A DNA stretch of 64,000 nt, taken from NCBI GenBank assembly GCA_021209875.1, contig JAGYVD010000001.1:5022001-5086000 (forward strand). Reading direction: 5' to 3'. Both the position numbers and the translations under genes were made by a program. Shown here in pieces: positions 23,316 to 35,205 of the stretch. The notes beneath the pieces were generated by a model. That model saw nothing but the letters and a program-made list of their open reading frames with translations, did no database searches and was not told where the DNA came from. Each line of letters begins with the position of its first letter. Position 1 is the stretch's first letter. The stretch is from Rosellinia necatrix (taxonomy: Eukaryota; Ascomycota; Sordariomycetes; Xylariales; Xylariaceae).

Positions 23316-25603
23316 TCAACATCTTTCGAATACTCTATACAGACCTTTTAAGTTGGCTAATTCTAGCACACCACCCTTCATAAACGACTTGGTAGCCACA
23401 AGCCTTGTTTTAAACGCGGGGAAGAAAACATGTTCCACGGCCCGGCGGACATGTGCCCTCCTCGCCTTAATATCATCTGACACCTCCTCCTCTGCCTGAT
23501 CATTTCCAGGCAGCGACGGAAGTTGTTCAGGCACATAGTAGGTAGCAAGTTCTCTTAAAAAGGAGTCGAAGCATAGTGTCTCCTCCGTCCAATTGACATA
23601 CGGGCCCAGCCGGAGTAGGAACTGCGGAAGTTTGGCCATGGATGGCGTGTACCCTTTTATGAGGAGCGGGATGCTGAGAAGTTCGCCCGACGGTGAGACT
23701 TCAAGGCTGAAGTACTCAAGCAGCATCTCCCGCCTCTCGATCAGCTGTTCGGTTACCCTTTCCACGACCTCAGCGACATCAAAATCGTCGTCTGCTGGCG
23801 TGACTTCGCCTTCGGCCGTCTTCTCTTGTTCAGCTGCGATAGCTAGGATCTCGCGTAAATTTAGGGCTGGCTGGAATTTGATGACACCGAAGTTGCCGAA
23901 GTCTGTCAAACCGACTTGATAGAAATATTCAAAACAAGCGCGGCCGTAGTCTATCAGGAAGAGCTTGACGCCACCCTGTATGGCCGCTAGTCGGCGTTTT
24001 TCATCCACAATACCAACGAATGTGTGGTTAGCAATGATTTCCGTTAGCTCGTGGTGCATGTCATCCCGCACGGTGGTGCGAAGATCCCTCACGCTCGTCA
24101 GACGGCAGTACACCGGTTCGCGATCAGTAACCTCATATTCTGGCTCGAGATTGGAGTTTACTGTAGTACTATCAGCAGTCACACTGGAGCCTGAAGTCTT
24201 TCCAGCCGCGGGGAACATGCTGGTGATTTTTCGGAGTGAGGCATCTGTTCGAATGAGATTATTTTCGTATGCGCGGGCGGGCGCCTTCCGGGAAGCCGCC
24301 GGGGTCTTAGCCGATGATTCATCGGTATCCTGGGAAGTGCTGCCTGGGAGGGTAGTGCCCGGGAGTAAAGTCTGGGTCATGAAGGTACGGCTTGTATCGA
24401 CCGCCGCTAGCTTCTCCCGAATCGATTCACAAATACCTTGTATGATCTCATCTTCGTTCAGAAAGTTTACCTCCCGCTTAGTAGGGTGGACGTTGACGTC
24501 AACCCTCTGAGGATCGATCTCTAAACTTAGATAGACAAACGGATGTCCACTCTTAGGTAGGAAGGTTGAGTATGTTTGCTCTAAGGCCTTTTTGATGTTC
24601 GACGACTCTACGCTACGGTTATTGATGAATAGCAATAGTGTCGTCTTCTTAATGTGGTAGTTTGCGTTTGTGGCCCATCCAGAGGCTTTGAAACCCCATC
24701 GGTCACCCGAGGCAGAGAACTGGATCAATTCATTGGCCACGTTACCACCGTGGATCTGACGAATCCGATCCAAGGTCGAGGCTTGTGATTGCACAGAGAT
24801 GGAGGTTCCGGAGTCTCCGTGCTTTTTGCAAGAAAACGCCACGCTTGCACAGTGAATGGCATATCGCCCCACCATATCAATGATTTTGTTGTATTCATCA
24901 GATGCGGATCGAAAGGCCCTGCGTCGGGTCGGTACATTGAAGAATAGATCCTCGACGGCTATTTGTGTACCACCTCGCCCTGCCGTTGGTTTAGGATCTG
25001 GTGTCTGGCCGGGTTTAGCGGGAGAGAGTTTGCCACCATTATAGTGAGCACGCCAAGCATAACTGGAATCTTTGGTTTTCGTCGTCACTGTCAGGTGGGC
25101 GATATGACTGATGCTCGCAAGAGCTTCGCCTCTAAATCCGTAGGTGCAAATACTGCTCAAATCCTCGAATTTCTTAAGCTTGGAGGTGGTAAATCTCTCA
25201 CAGAGAATTGGGAGATCTTCTTTCTGGAAGTGAATATCAGTAGGTGTTGGTCAAAATAGACAAGCGACGCACATCGATGCCATGGCCATTATCCGTGATC
25301 TGCAGTAGCTTAAGGCCGCCGTCTTTGACAAGCACTTCAAGCGATGTGGCTCCCGCATCGACGGCATTTTCAATGAGCTCTTTCAGAGCGTGCACGGGGG
25401 CAACAATAATTTCACCCGCAGCGATCTTGTTGACAACATCCGGATCCAAGGCCTAAAGAGTTGTTGTGGTCAGTCCCGGTCCGTCTATCGTCTGGTGTAT
25501 ATATGCTTGCCTGAATGCGGCGTGGGGGAGCATCCTCTGTGGATGACGGAGGATCCTTTCGCTTGGTACCCCGTGGCTCATCGATCTCCATCTGATCCAC
25601 CAT
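23316..25603 (-). CDS. mlh1: DNA mismatch repair protein MLH1
   Basis: MutL homologue; it pairs with PMS1 (MutL-alpha) in mismatch repair and with MLH3 in meiotic crossing over. Exons are 25603-25511, 25452-25273 and 25223-23316, giving 2181 nt or 726 residues. The N-terminal GHKL ATPase is intact: NKIAAGEI (39-46), KELIENAVDAG (55-65) with catalytic Glu59, DNGHGID (85-91) and YGFRGEAL (119-126). The VNVHPTKREVNF block follows. The protein ends in YRVFERC, matching the conserved C-terminal FERC of MLH1, so it is full length. The start at 25603 gives the short acidic/basic N-terminus seen in fungal MLH1; an ATG further upstream at 25738 is less likely. Intron 1 must use a GC donor. Intron 2 is only 49 nt. 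Confidence 0.97.
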
Positions 25604-27302
25604 GATGCGCTCGTAAACAATAAGACGAGCGAAAGTAGAGAGTGAGGTCAGCAAGGCTCGCTTGTAGGCACTGGGGCCGCCTATGTCGCTGCATGGAATG
25701 GTTATCTCCTTACTGCCTAACGTGGAGCTTGCGAGCAACCCGCGCTGGGGCTAATTTGGCATCTGCAATGTGCTGGACGGGATACTCGGGGGTGTCCGTG
25801 GAAGCTGGCAGAGAGATATCGCTCGAAATCATGAATCTAGAGTGGTAGGTAGGAAGAAGTAGTAGTAGGTAGGCGGCCACTTGAAGTACCTACATAGGTA
25901 CCTGCTTAGGTATAAATTATAAATGTTGATAATGCAAGCACTTGAAGAAGGGGAGATGAGATAGCATCGCGACTTCTCCAGGTTATCTTCGAAATTGGCT
26001 GACTGGCACTGGATTTTGATTGGCTGATGTAGACGCTGGAGTGGTAGCCAACAGCAATTCGCACTGTACAAACACAGTGTTTCCAATCAGCCAGCCCATC
26101 TTACCAATCCATCACCGTTCATCACCGTTTAGTTAACCATCAAATGCATATCGACCTTATTACCTATTATTTGCTTGTATTACGGAATACCGAACGAGAC
26201 ACCCGCTACCTCCACCATATCATTGAGCCCTTGGATTTTCTCCAGGGATATCGGGATGTGCTATCTTTGGCATTTACGGCCCCCAACCAGTACCGCTAGA
26301 AGGTCGATTAGGTGGTGGGAGTATTGCCGCCACACGTCGGGGGCCTCACATTCTTTGTCGGCGAGGTCTCCCATTTAAAAATAAAGTGACTGAGCTGTGG
26401 CAGTTAATATATTCCCAGAAGTAATATGACAACAAGGCCGGACCGAATTCTACACCATGCCTCCCATCCTTCCTCCGGGGTTAGCCATACTCAATCGATG
26501 AAAGCATGCTGGTTGATGTCGAGTTGATGTGGCGGCTGTGCCCTGGTCGTAGAGCGGTTAGCTTGTTTCGACCTCGTGCACAGCAGGGTTATATCTTTAG
26601 CATTGCCATTACCGCCTGGGGGGATGATGGAAATAACCTAACCTGCGTAGAATATCCACTACGAAGTCTAATATTAGGTTAACTATGGCCACATGGGCAG
26701 CACTAACCCCCATCAAGCCGCCTTCGTTGTAGTGTAAACGAAGCAAGCAAGGGTCGAGATGGGCCACGCCGAGGGCCCGGTTTGGCAACATTAGGTCGAT
26801 ATTGCATGCGGTCGGAGGATTTGCGACGGGCAAGTGCAAAAACAGCCCTGTTACCATGTCTGGGTACCCAGTCCTAATTCCTACTCCCGTTCCAACGGCG
26901 TGTTCTTTCTCTCGTCTGTTATTATACAATCGCATAGCCACTCCCCCAGTCCCCCCAAACCCTTACCTACCTTAGAGTGAACCTTGTTCCTCAAGGCAGA
27001 GCGAACATTTGCGAGCCATACTCTCCTCGTCTCGGGGCACATTGTGAGAGGCGCAGCTGAATGTGTGGTTGCTTTGGGTCTATGGACCACTATGTCTGCT
27101 ACCAAGTATTATGTTTCTCGCTTCTACGTGATATCCTCATCGCGGAGGCCAACGCCTTCGTAGGTAATGTGATTTGGCTGCCTCCTAGGTAACACAATAT
27201 AGATATAACGCGACTCTTCAGCATGGTCGGCTTGAAGTTAACAAGAATAACCATTCGCATCTTGGTAAGCAGTTCTTTAGTGCTATTCCCCTCCTAGGAA
27301 CT
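25604..27302. other. Divergent intergenic region
   Basis: This region lies between mlh1 (-) and the disordered-protein gene (+) and should carry both promoters. 25886-25901 is the palindrome GTACCTA-CA-TAGGTAC within further GGTAGG words. The minus-strand frames at 26609-27105 lack protein features. A tRNA-like string near 26550 fails to fold. Confidence 0.5.
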
Positions 27303-28012
27303 ATGAGTCAACAACGAAACAACCATATCCAACATGCTAGGGCGCCCTCACACACTAGTGGAGAGGGTGAAGAAATGTATTCGAATAGGGCCACAAGCGG
27401 TTCATCGTAAGCCTTATTTCATTTCGCCTTGACTTGCCATATACTGACATACTCGACAGAGATGCGGGCTCGGATGAGTTGGATTCCGTCTACACCCCAT
27501 CACGGTCTTCCCAACCCGAACGCCGCCGACCCATAACTAGGCGACACCTACAGGATCTCCAAGCCGCGCAGGAAAGCCACGAAGACACAGCATATGCGAC
27601 TGACGAGATGTCGTCGCTTAATAGCAATCCGTTTAGGGGCTTAACGCCTGCCCCTCTGCCCCCTGCCATGTTGCCAAGCAAAAAGCGATCCTTAGACGAG
27701 GTGTTGCGTGATAACAGCCCACCGCAGAAGGACAAATTGTTCGCCGAGATCGAGCAACTTTCCGGAGAAGAGGTTTCTCGTCCATACACACCACCCGCCG
27801 GACCTTCTGGAACCCAGAATAACATGCCTGTCTGGTCCCATCAACGGAAGAAAAGCAGAGTCAGCATAGAGTCATCGGGTCCCCGGGTGGTGCCCATTGC
27901 CAGAGGCGACCCTGTCACGAACTCCGATAGGCGTAGAGGCACGTCATTAGAGAGAAACTCGGAAAACAATCGTGACGGCTTCGGTCATGGTGATCGGGGA
28001 GATTCGGAGTGA
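27303..28012 (+). CDS. Hypothetical disordered protein
   Basis: Exons 27303-27406 and 27460-28012 give 657 nt, or 218 residues plus stop. The 53-nt intron has donor GTAAGC, branch ATACTGACAT and acceptor CGACAG, and the frame is kept across it. The protein is hydrophilic and rich in Ser, Arg, Asp and Pro, with no signal peptide or membrane segment. Short basic patches (ERRRPITRRH, HQRKKSR) suggest nuclear localisation. A helix-prone middle (KDKLFAEIEQLSGEEV) may be a binding segment. I do not recognise a family. It is called a gene because of the clean splice junction, the long open exon and the protein-like composition. Confidence 0.72.
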
Positions 28013-31000
28013 TGTTGTCGTTGTCAATCATTTCCGATGCATTTTGGGCTCCTATTGAGTTGTTATTTCCTTTGTCATCTTGCATGTAACTTCATTCTTT
28101 AAGCTAGTCGCGCTATACCCCGTAGAATAGACCATGCAATATTTTTCTCTCTAGACCAGGGTGTCTTCCCGCTCCCGCCCAATTGAGATATGTATGCATG
28201 TACCGTACTTATGTATCCACAGATAGATACACGGCAGCACCTAGGTACTACCTAGCGAGTGACCCGTCCTATTACCAAAAGTACCCAGCCTACCCCTTCT
28301 TCAATGTACGTATAACAGGTAGGTAGGTACCTAGGTAGTTAGAGATTGGGGCGGTTGCTGATGGGGTATAGTATATATCTGCCCAGCACCCGCACATTGC
28401 CCACACCTACCTACACTACCTACCCAGGTGCTTTTTTAACTTAGAAGTGTACTTAGGTAGCGTCGGTATGGTGAGAGGTACTGAACCTTCATGCCACATT
28501 TTTGGAGACATCATGCAAAACAGCTCCTATTATAAGAACACAATAACGGCTCTATCTCCGTATCCCTACTGCGAGGTTCCAAGTCGTTATCTATAGATGG
28601 ATACCACACCTAAAATTACCTACCTATCCATGGCAATAAGTTATGGGGTATTATGTAGGCTACCATAAGCCTCATGGCCCCGCCCCCTCCTTTTACGATA
28701 CCTACATAGTAGTCCGTCTTCACGTCGCATTTAACACGTCGTTCACTAACACCACACGGGCGAAAATATTGGGCTCCAATTAAGTCTAGATATGGATTGT
28801 AAAATCGTAGGCTTTTTACGGCATGGTATAGTGCGTTTGGAAGATGCATACAGGCAAATAGTCCAAAGTAGCTTGCCTCCTCGGCTACCTAGCAAATCAT
28901 TGCCGGGGGCTTCTGCATGAGCAAGCCGGCCGGAGAAACAAAGTGAAACGGGCTGTGGACTAATGCAAGCGCCGAAAGAGTGCGGGAGCCATAACATCTG
29001 TCCCGTCAGCACGGAATCGGCCTACCTTGGTGTGGTGTACCCATTGGATACGAGCGCTTGTGCGATGACATGTGCTATACCTGGTCTTATGGGCGGAACT
29101 CTGCGTATAAATTTTTTATGGCGATAAACATTTGTTGTATTCTGCAGTCGCTTGTAGCTACTGTCACACTCGGCAATTCCATAATGGATCAATAGAACCG
29201 GCGATAAGACCGCCTAGGCTGCTGCAATACGACGACGGCTCGGACAATTTGTAACTGCCACCCACCTCCTTGGTACCACTGCGAAGAGACGCGTTGCTCG
29301 GCTTCTCTCGGGCCGCCAACGTCTCTACAATCACTATAGAATGATTAATGGACTTATCTCCGAGCCCTCGGGAATTTTGATATCAATTGGTTGTCTGGCT
29401 AACCGACCTCTGTCGAGAAAACCCAAGGGTCAAATAACACGAGGGACGCAGAGACCCAAGGGCCAGGTCCCGTGTGTCCCCAGCCCTAAAGGTTGCCGAT
29501 CGTTATCCATATTAGTAGAGGTAGCGATCGTATTGGATATTGTAGTGGGTGGTGTGTGTGGTGACACCCACATCTGCAATGTAGCTCTCCTCACCCAGGC
29601 GCGGCATACGGAGATTTCTGTCTTCCCTGCATGCGTTACATATGACCTACGGATGCAAGTCTAATGCATGACAGACATAACTGCAGTCGGTGAAAATCAG
29701 GCTCTGGAGCCAAGATTCGTGGTAGCTTTGCCCCTCCCTAGTCAGGGTCAAGGCGGGGAGCAAGACTGAACGGTGATAGGGAGGTGCTCTCCGATCATCG
29801 TCACTGCCATACCTAGTACCTAAATACGACACGCTGCGAGGGTTAGGTATGAAGATCGGATCAAGTAGGTACCTAATGGCTAGGAGTATCTGATCTGCTG
29901 CCTGGATAGGCAACATAAACGGTAAATGACAATCCCGACCAAATGACACAGGGGTGAGTTGGAAAAAGAAATAAGTATTTTTTTTAAAAGAAATAAAGTA
30001 AAAAAAAGGCTGGATTTTTGAGTCGCTCACCGTACCTACCTACCTAAGCAGGTAGGTACCTAACGCACCTCCACGGCGTCAGACGGAAACGAAGGAGGAG
30101 CATGGGACCTCGACAGTACCTTCTCACCCATTCCCTATCTGCTCTTGTCAAATCCTCTCCAGTCTCCTCCTCCGCATTGTCTCCTGTTCTGATGATAGGT
30201 ATATTACCTACCCCGTGCTGAGTCGATAAGTTCTCCCCCCCCTCACTTCCAGTGCCTACGCCGACTCATTCAGCACGGCGTTCGTCTACTTTCGACTTTA
30301 CCTTCGTGGTGTGACGCCTCTGAGTTCATCTACCTTATTTTATTCCTTCCTGTGCGATGACGACGAGCGCGTATAGCCTGTCCTAGCCGTAGACCGTGTT
30401 AGGACTGGTTCTGATTCGGCATCTATTTTGAGTTATGACTGAGCGGCAGAGTCTTCTCACAACTAGCTAGCCATCCGCACCACATCATGTCATGGAGACG
30501 ATGACATAACTGATCATGGGCATTCAGCCCCGGATATATAACTATGAAAACAACACGATCGTCGGGCTTCTTACAGCATAGGTATCCAAGCCAGTTTCTA
30601 CTCGGCCCCCCGAGTTTATTATCAAATGAGAGACACTCTCGTGCTATTTTCTGCCACTTCCTTCTTTATCTTTTTCGTCCTCATCATATACTTAGTTATT
30701 CGTATTTTTATTTTTATTTATTTATTGAGGTTTCATCCTATTGTTCTGTCTATCGACACGGCTCCTCATCGCCACCTAAGCCATGAGTCCACTATTTGCA
30801 CATGAAACAAACCTTCTCAAATCAGCCTACAATGTTGTTGAATAAACAGGCCTTGTTCTCGCCTAGCCTAGCCATTTAATAATATTTGTATAATAACAGG
30901 GGACACTAACTAGATAGGCATGCGTTGTCTTTCGCTGAGTCAATCGGCTGGCTGACCGACGAGGGCGGTACCGACCCAATGCATCCGCAGAGCCCAATAA

Positions 31001-31898
31001 CAAGCGCCCCTCGTCGATAATGGATATCCACAGCTTTTATCACCCTCAACCCTACCTGTGCCAACTTTTATTTCCCGGGTCATCTTTTCTGTTTATCGAC
31101 AATATGCTCAAGCAAGCCGAACGGCCTAAAATGCACCCACGTGTTACACGGTGGCGACTCTGACGAAGGAGTGCTTGAGCCACCTGCCAATGAACCTTAA
31201 TTCCTCGTCTCAACAAGCGAACGAACGAACATCCCGTGCCTTGCATAGTTAAACCGTCAAAATCCATACCAATCTATCAGAACCAATGATCATTCGACCA
31301 GCTACGCCATTGATACCGGTAGTAGCGGTGCTAGCCAAAGGGTATGCTCACCTCGCAACAGGTATATCCTGGCTACTAACTACCTAATTAACTATATTTC
31401 TCGTGCGCAAGCTCGCCGTGTGCCACAACCCCTCCCTAGTTTCCCTGCTTGGCGATGGTAGGTACACCGAGATGGGGCGTAACCATATGATTTGGAAAAA
31501 TTTTATCCTCGTGTGTTCCGATAAAGTATCGTTCTTTCCATGTACAGTTGCCCATCTCCTATTCCTCATTTCCTCCTGTGTTTCGAGTCCAGTCTCGCCG
31601 TGTTTGGTTTCATCTGCCTCCATCCCTCCCCCCCACAATTCGCACTGCCCAACACACCCCCCCTCCCCTCCTCCCCAGAAGAGGCGGGCGAGGTAACCCA
31701 CCAACCACCACGATTACTTCTATGAATTTATAGTTTCACTCGGGACTTCAGCCTTTCCTCCCCTTTCTCTCATGCTTTCCCATACTTATTCGGTCGTTGG
31801 TGTATGTGTCGCTTCTGTTTATTTTACTTTTATAGCGTCACGCTCCTATTTCCTCCATTCTTCCTTCCTTCCATCATACAACCTACAGCTCGTCTATC
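28013..31898. other. Intergenic, palindromic words
   Basis: No gene is supportable. TACCTA/TAGGTA words are dense at 28.23-28.46 kb and at 29.82-30.06 kb. CT-rich stretches at 30.1-30.35 kb and 31.5-31.9 kb look like promoter or leader DNA; the second leads directly into the small gene at 31899. Frames up to 127 codons (29647-30030, minus) have no protein-like features. Confidence 0.45.
30032..30059. repeat. Perfect 10-bp inverted repeat
   Basis: GTACCTACCT, an 8-base loop (ACCTAAGC), then AGGTAGGTAC: both arms match without error. It is a clear member of the TACCTA/TAGGTA palindrome family. Confidence 0.85.
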
Positions 31899-32326
31899 AT
31901 GGAGCCACCTGCTGGTATTCTAGCGCTACAGCACACACCTATCGGGCCTCGAATCTCCTTGTAACAAACAACTGAGGAAAAAACATGTACATCATGTATT
32001 GCCGTCCTGGGTAGAACGCCAAGAGAAAGAGAAGCTGTGCCTTATGATGACCCCACCCTTGAGATATTACGCTTCAGGGACAAGAGCCGCCGAATCAGCG
32101 CCAGTAATGATACAGAAAAAGGAGAAAGACAAAAGGCCTCCATACGTCGGTCGCGATCGGTCGACCCATACCTATTCGATCTCATGCTCCATGTGAGATA
32201 CCGCGTGTTCTGGTCCCCCCGCCCAATGCGGCTGCTGCTGCTACTACCCGACGTTGTACGATCGGCCGCCCTTGATAAGTGCCGCCACGCGTCCGCCTAA
32301 CAAGAACTTTTCAGCAATTCCTATAG
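31899..32326 (+). CDS. Probable small protein, 83 aa, three exons
   Basis: Proposed exons are 31899-31960, 32015-32192 and 32315-32326, totalling 252 nt or 83 residues plus stop. The ATG follows a CT-rich leader typical of fungal genes. Junction 1 (CTT|GTAACA to TAG|AAC, 54 nt) and junction 2 (CAT|GTGAGA to TTTTCAG|CAA, 122 nt, branch CCTAACAAG) both keep the frame. The product starts MEPPAGILALQHTPIGPRIS. It continues with a charged middle (YDDPTLEILRFRDKSRRIS) and ends SVDPYLFDLMLHQFL. I know no family for it. The first junction has a weak donor, so exon 2 could belong to a different structure. The gene converges on the zinc-cluster/PAS gene downstream. Confidence 0.45.
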
Positions 32327-32721
32327 ACGGCCGCCCCTATAATTCGAAAATACCAGATGCCATCCCAAAATAACCAACGAAATAGCCGACGGACAGACCC
32401 CAGGGGGTGGCACTGCAATGGTCCCGGCAATACACGCTAAACGCCCACGTAATGATGCCGAGTGAATAGAAAAATCGCGAGATCCAAGAGGAGCCAGTCC
32501 AGGGCGATGCAATGTTTAGGACAGATATGCAATATGTTGTACAGTGGTATCTCCAGCGTGACGGGCAATATAATGGGGTATGTCGGCAAAATCAGATTCA
32601 ACGCTGGCATGAAAACGCTTGCGAATAAAACATCCGAAAACCCACTTCCAGACGGTGCTTACCGAAGGGGCTCGGGGGAAGGTATATGTATCTCTCGGAT
32701 CTTGTTGTGTCGAAAATAGCC
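32327..32721. other. Convergent 3' region
   Basis: This 395-bp gap lies between the proposed small gene (+) and the stop of the zinc-cluster/PAS regulator (-). It probably holds both 3' UTRs. No further feature is seen. Confidence 0.4.
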
Positions 32722-35205
32722 TCAGGGATTTCGGCGCGGCGATGCCCCTGGTTGTTCGATCAACCCACCAATATCCACACGGCTGGTCCGGTCATCTCGT
32801 TGCCAGATCGCGTCTCCTGGAGCGACGGACTGTCGCTGGCTGCGGATCGGGGGTAGCTGATATTCGGCCTGCTGCGATGACTGCGCGCGGGTGAGTTCGC
32901 TCCGAGGTATCTGGTGCGTTAATCCTCCTGGGTGGTCACTCCTTACGGGCGCAGATGCGGATGCAGCGTACGACGGCACGTTGGGGCTAATACCAGGACT
33001 AAGAGTGGAAACGAGCTGGGCCGGCGTTTCTGGTTGTCTCGGTGTAAACCCACTCTCCCGAGGCGGGTCCGTCAACCGCGATCGGCCAGGATCGAAGGAA
33101 GCCGAGACTGGTGTCAGTTGTGTAAATGGCTGAGGCTGGTATGAGTAAGTGACATCTCGAGATCGTGGTGACGGAGATGGATGGGGAAAGTATCGCCCAG
33201 GGGAAGTCAGCAAGAGCACCACAAAGTATATTGAATCATGCTTGGCCAGTCCAAAACGGACCGCATGTGGTCGGGGTTGGCCATCAGCTGCCACGAAGGT
33301 GAAAAATTCTTGACGGTCGAGCTGATATCTGGACACGGATTCGGGACCAAAAGGCTGCGATTTAATCACTCTCTCTTCCTCGTCTTTTCCATATATGGGA
33401 GGCAAGTAGTTTGGTTCCTTTGTGAGCTGCTCATTCTGGAGAGCTTTACACAGCGCAACTACACGGTCACGCTCAGGAGGTGTGATCATATCCACCAATT
33501 TCCGGCCTACGATGGGCTGGGATCGATATCCCAACATTGACTGAGTGTTCGACATAGTCGCATCGATGAAGGTGCTTGAAGCTTTTACCACTTCCAAATC
33601 TCCTATTGTCAAGAAAGCAACCGGTTCTGGGGTTTGCGTCGTAATTGCTAACGGGGCCGGGAAAACGTTTACGTCAGTCGCCGAGCCACGTTCAATAAAC
33701 CTCGGGGTGACGCCTTCACTGGGCTGTGATTTTAAAACTCGATAGGATTGACTTCTTCGAAGTGGGTCGTCAAATGGAATTGGGGGGTGCGCTGGACGGC
33801 GTGTAAAGCGAAAGTGGCCTACGGATCGTCGGTTCCGGGGGGGGTGCGCAAATCTTCCGGTGTCGAAACGAGGTTCCCGATCATCACGTAACCGTGGTCT
33901 TCCGCGTTTCTTATGCTGGACGTCAATACAAGCGTCTTCTTTCCCATTGCTTAAACAACGCGAGCATGGCCTTTGAGCTATTATACATCCATCGTCAGCT
34001 AGTAATCGCGGCGGAAGATAACGGCATGGGTAATATCGTCTCGAAAAAGTTGTAGGTGAGAATATGAGTAGGTATTGCGACAATTTTTGAGCACTCGCTT
34101 CCGTAAGTACACTACCCCGAAAACAACAAAAGCTATACGCCCGATGTTATTTAGTTCAGGATCTATTACTATGATTGTCATTTTTAGGTCATCCTAAATG
34201 TTCCTAAAAGAGCAATATTGGGATAGTAACAGAACCTGAACGGAGTCCGACGGATTCACGTGGGAGATACTTCAACCCACTTGAACTGAGAGATGAACCC
34301 TGTCGTGACAGGTAGATATTCCTGCAAAAGAATTTTGGGAAGTGCCCACTTGGGTTTTAAATTTAAACCACGGGGGATGTGTGTACCGCCGGATTCTCTG
34401 TCTTCGGCATAGGTCATGTGGTGTTCATGGCAATGTGGAAACTCATCCTGGGTTGAGGATTGAAACGGTAGGTTTATCATCGGAGTACCGTGCCCACACA
34501 TAAAAAAGGAGCACATACCGTCACATCTACTGGAAGTCAGTGCTTATGTTGAAGATAGGGCCACGACGAAGCTTACCGCAGATGGGCTCTTTTGCAAGGA
34601 ACACAAGCAGATGCAACATGGCCTTTGGTCTTTCTTTGAGACTTTGGAGAGGTGAACGGCGGGTTATCCGAACCTGGTGGGTTAATCGGCATCGAATACG
34701 AAGCAGGTCCAAGCCCAGGCCCAGCAACTGGTGGTAACGAATACTGTGATTGTGGTATCATCTGCCCTTGGGAGTGAGAGTATGCCACGGGCCGTCCTAT
34801 CGTATCTTCGGGGCGGCGGTACGAATATGGAGCCCGTTCTGGCGTTTCCAACGCGTAGGGTCTCCCGGCGGTCAGGGGCGGTGGTGGGGGTGGCGGTAAA
34901 GGAGGCTGAGTTGCTGCCCGGTACTCGACCCCCGAAATAGCTGGGCCTGCGCGATACGCATCGTGGGTTGAGGCCTGGAAGCCTCCTTGACCTCGCTCAG
35001 CGACCTCTTGGTTTGGCTTCAGCGGGCGCGGGGGAGATCCTGACATAGGCGGAGAAGGATACGCCCTCGTGCCACGCAGAGCACACTCCTTCTCCTCTTC
35101 TCGGGCCCAGGTTAGGTCTAGAGCGCTGGCCGCCTGGTCAGATCTGCCTCTGCGCTGGCTAAGAGGGATGAACAACTGCTCGACACCGCGATTTAGGATT
35201 TGCAT
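32722..35205 (-). CDS. Zn2Cys6 regulator with PAS-like domain
   Basis: A likely nuclear transcription regulator. Exons are 35205-34577, 34526-34519 (only 8 nt) and 33977-32722, totalling 1893 nt or 630 residues. Residues 1-195 are Pro/Ser/Tyr-rich and disordered. The zinc cluster is at residues 201-229 with spacing CX2CX6CX5CX2CX8C, beginning ACVPCKRAHLRCDAQRPC. A basic AT-hook-like KKRGRPRLRDD follows. Residues about 330-470 look like a PAS fold (EPVAFLTIGDLEVVKASSTF, then GRKLVDMITPPERDRVV and IYFVVLLL), so a ligand or partner sensor is possible. The C-terminal 150 residues are Pro/Ser/Gln-rich. There is no fungal_trans domain; the layout resembles PAS-bearing zinc-cluster regulators such as AcuK/Rds2 types, but I cannot assign an orthologue. 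The cluster is encoded by all three exons. Upstream exons or an internal start (MSGSPPRPLKPN) remain possible. Confidence 0.85.

Noticed and set aside
23965..24510. 181-codon plus-strand frame
   Set aside because: Antisense shadow of mlh1 exon 3.
26545..26600. tRNA-like string with GAGCGGTTAGC (D-arm-like)
   Set aside because: No pairing acceptor, anticodon or T stem can be drawn.
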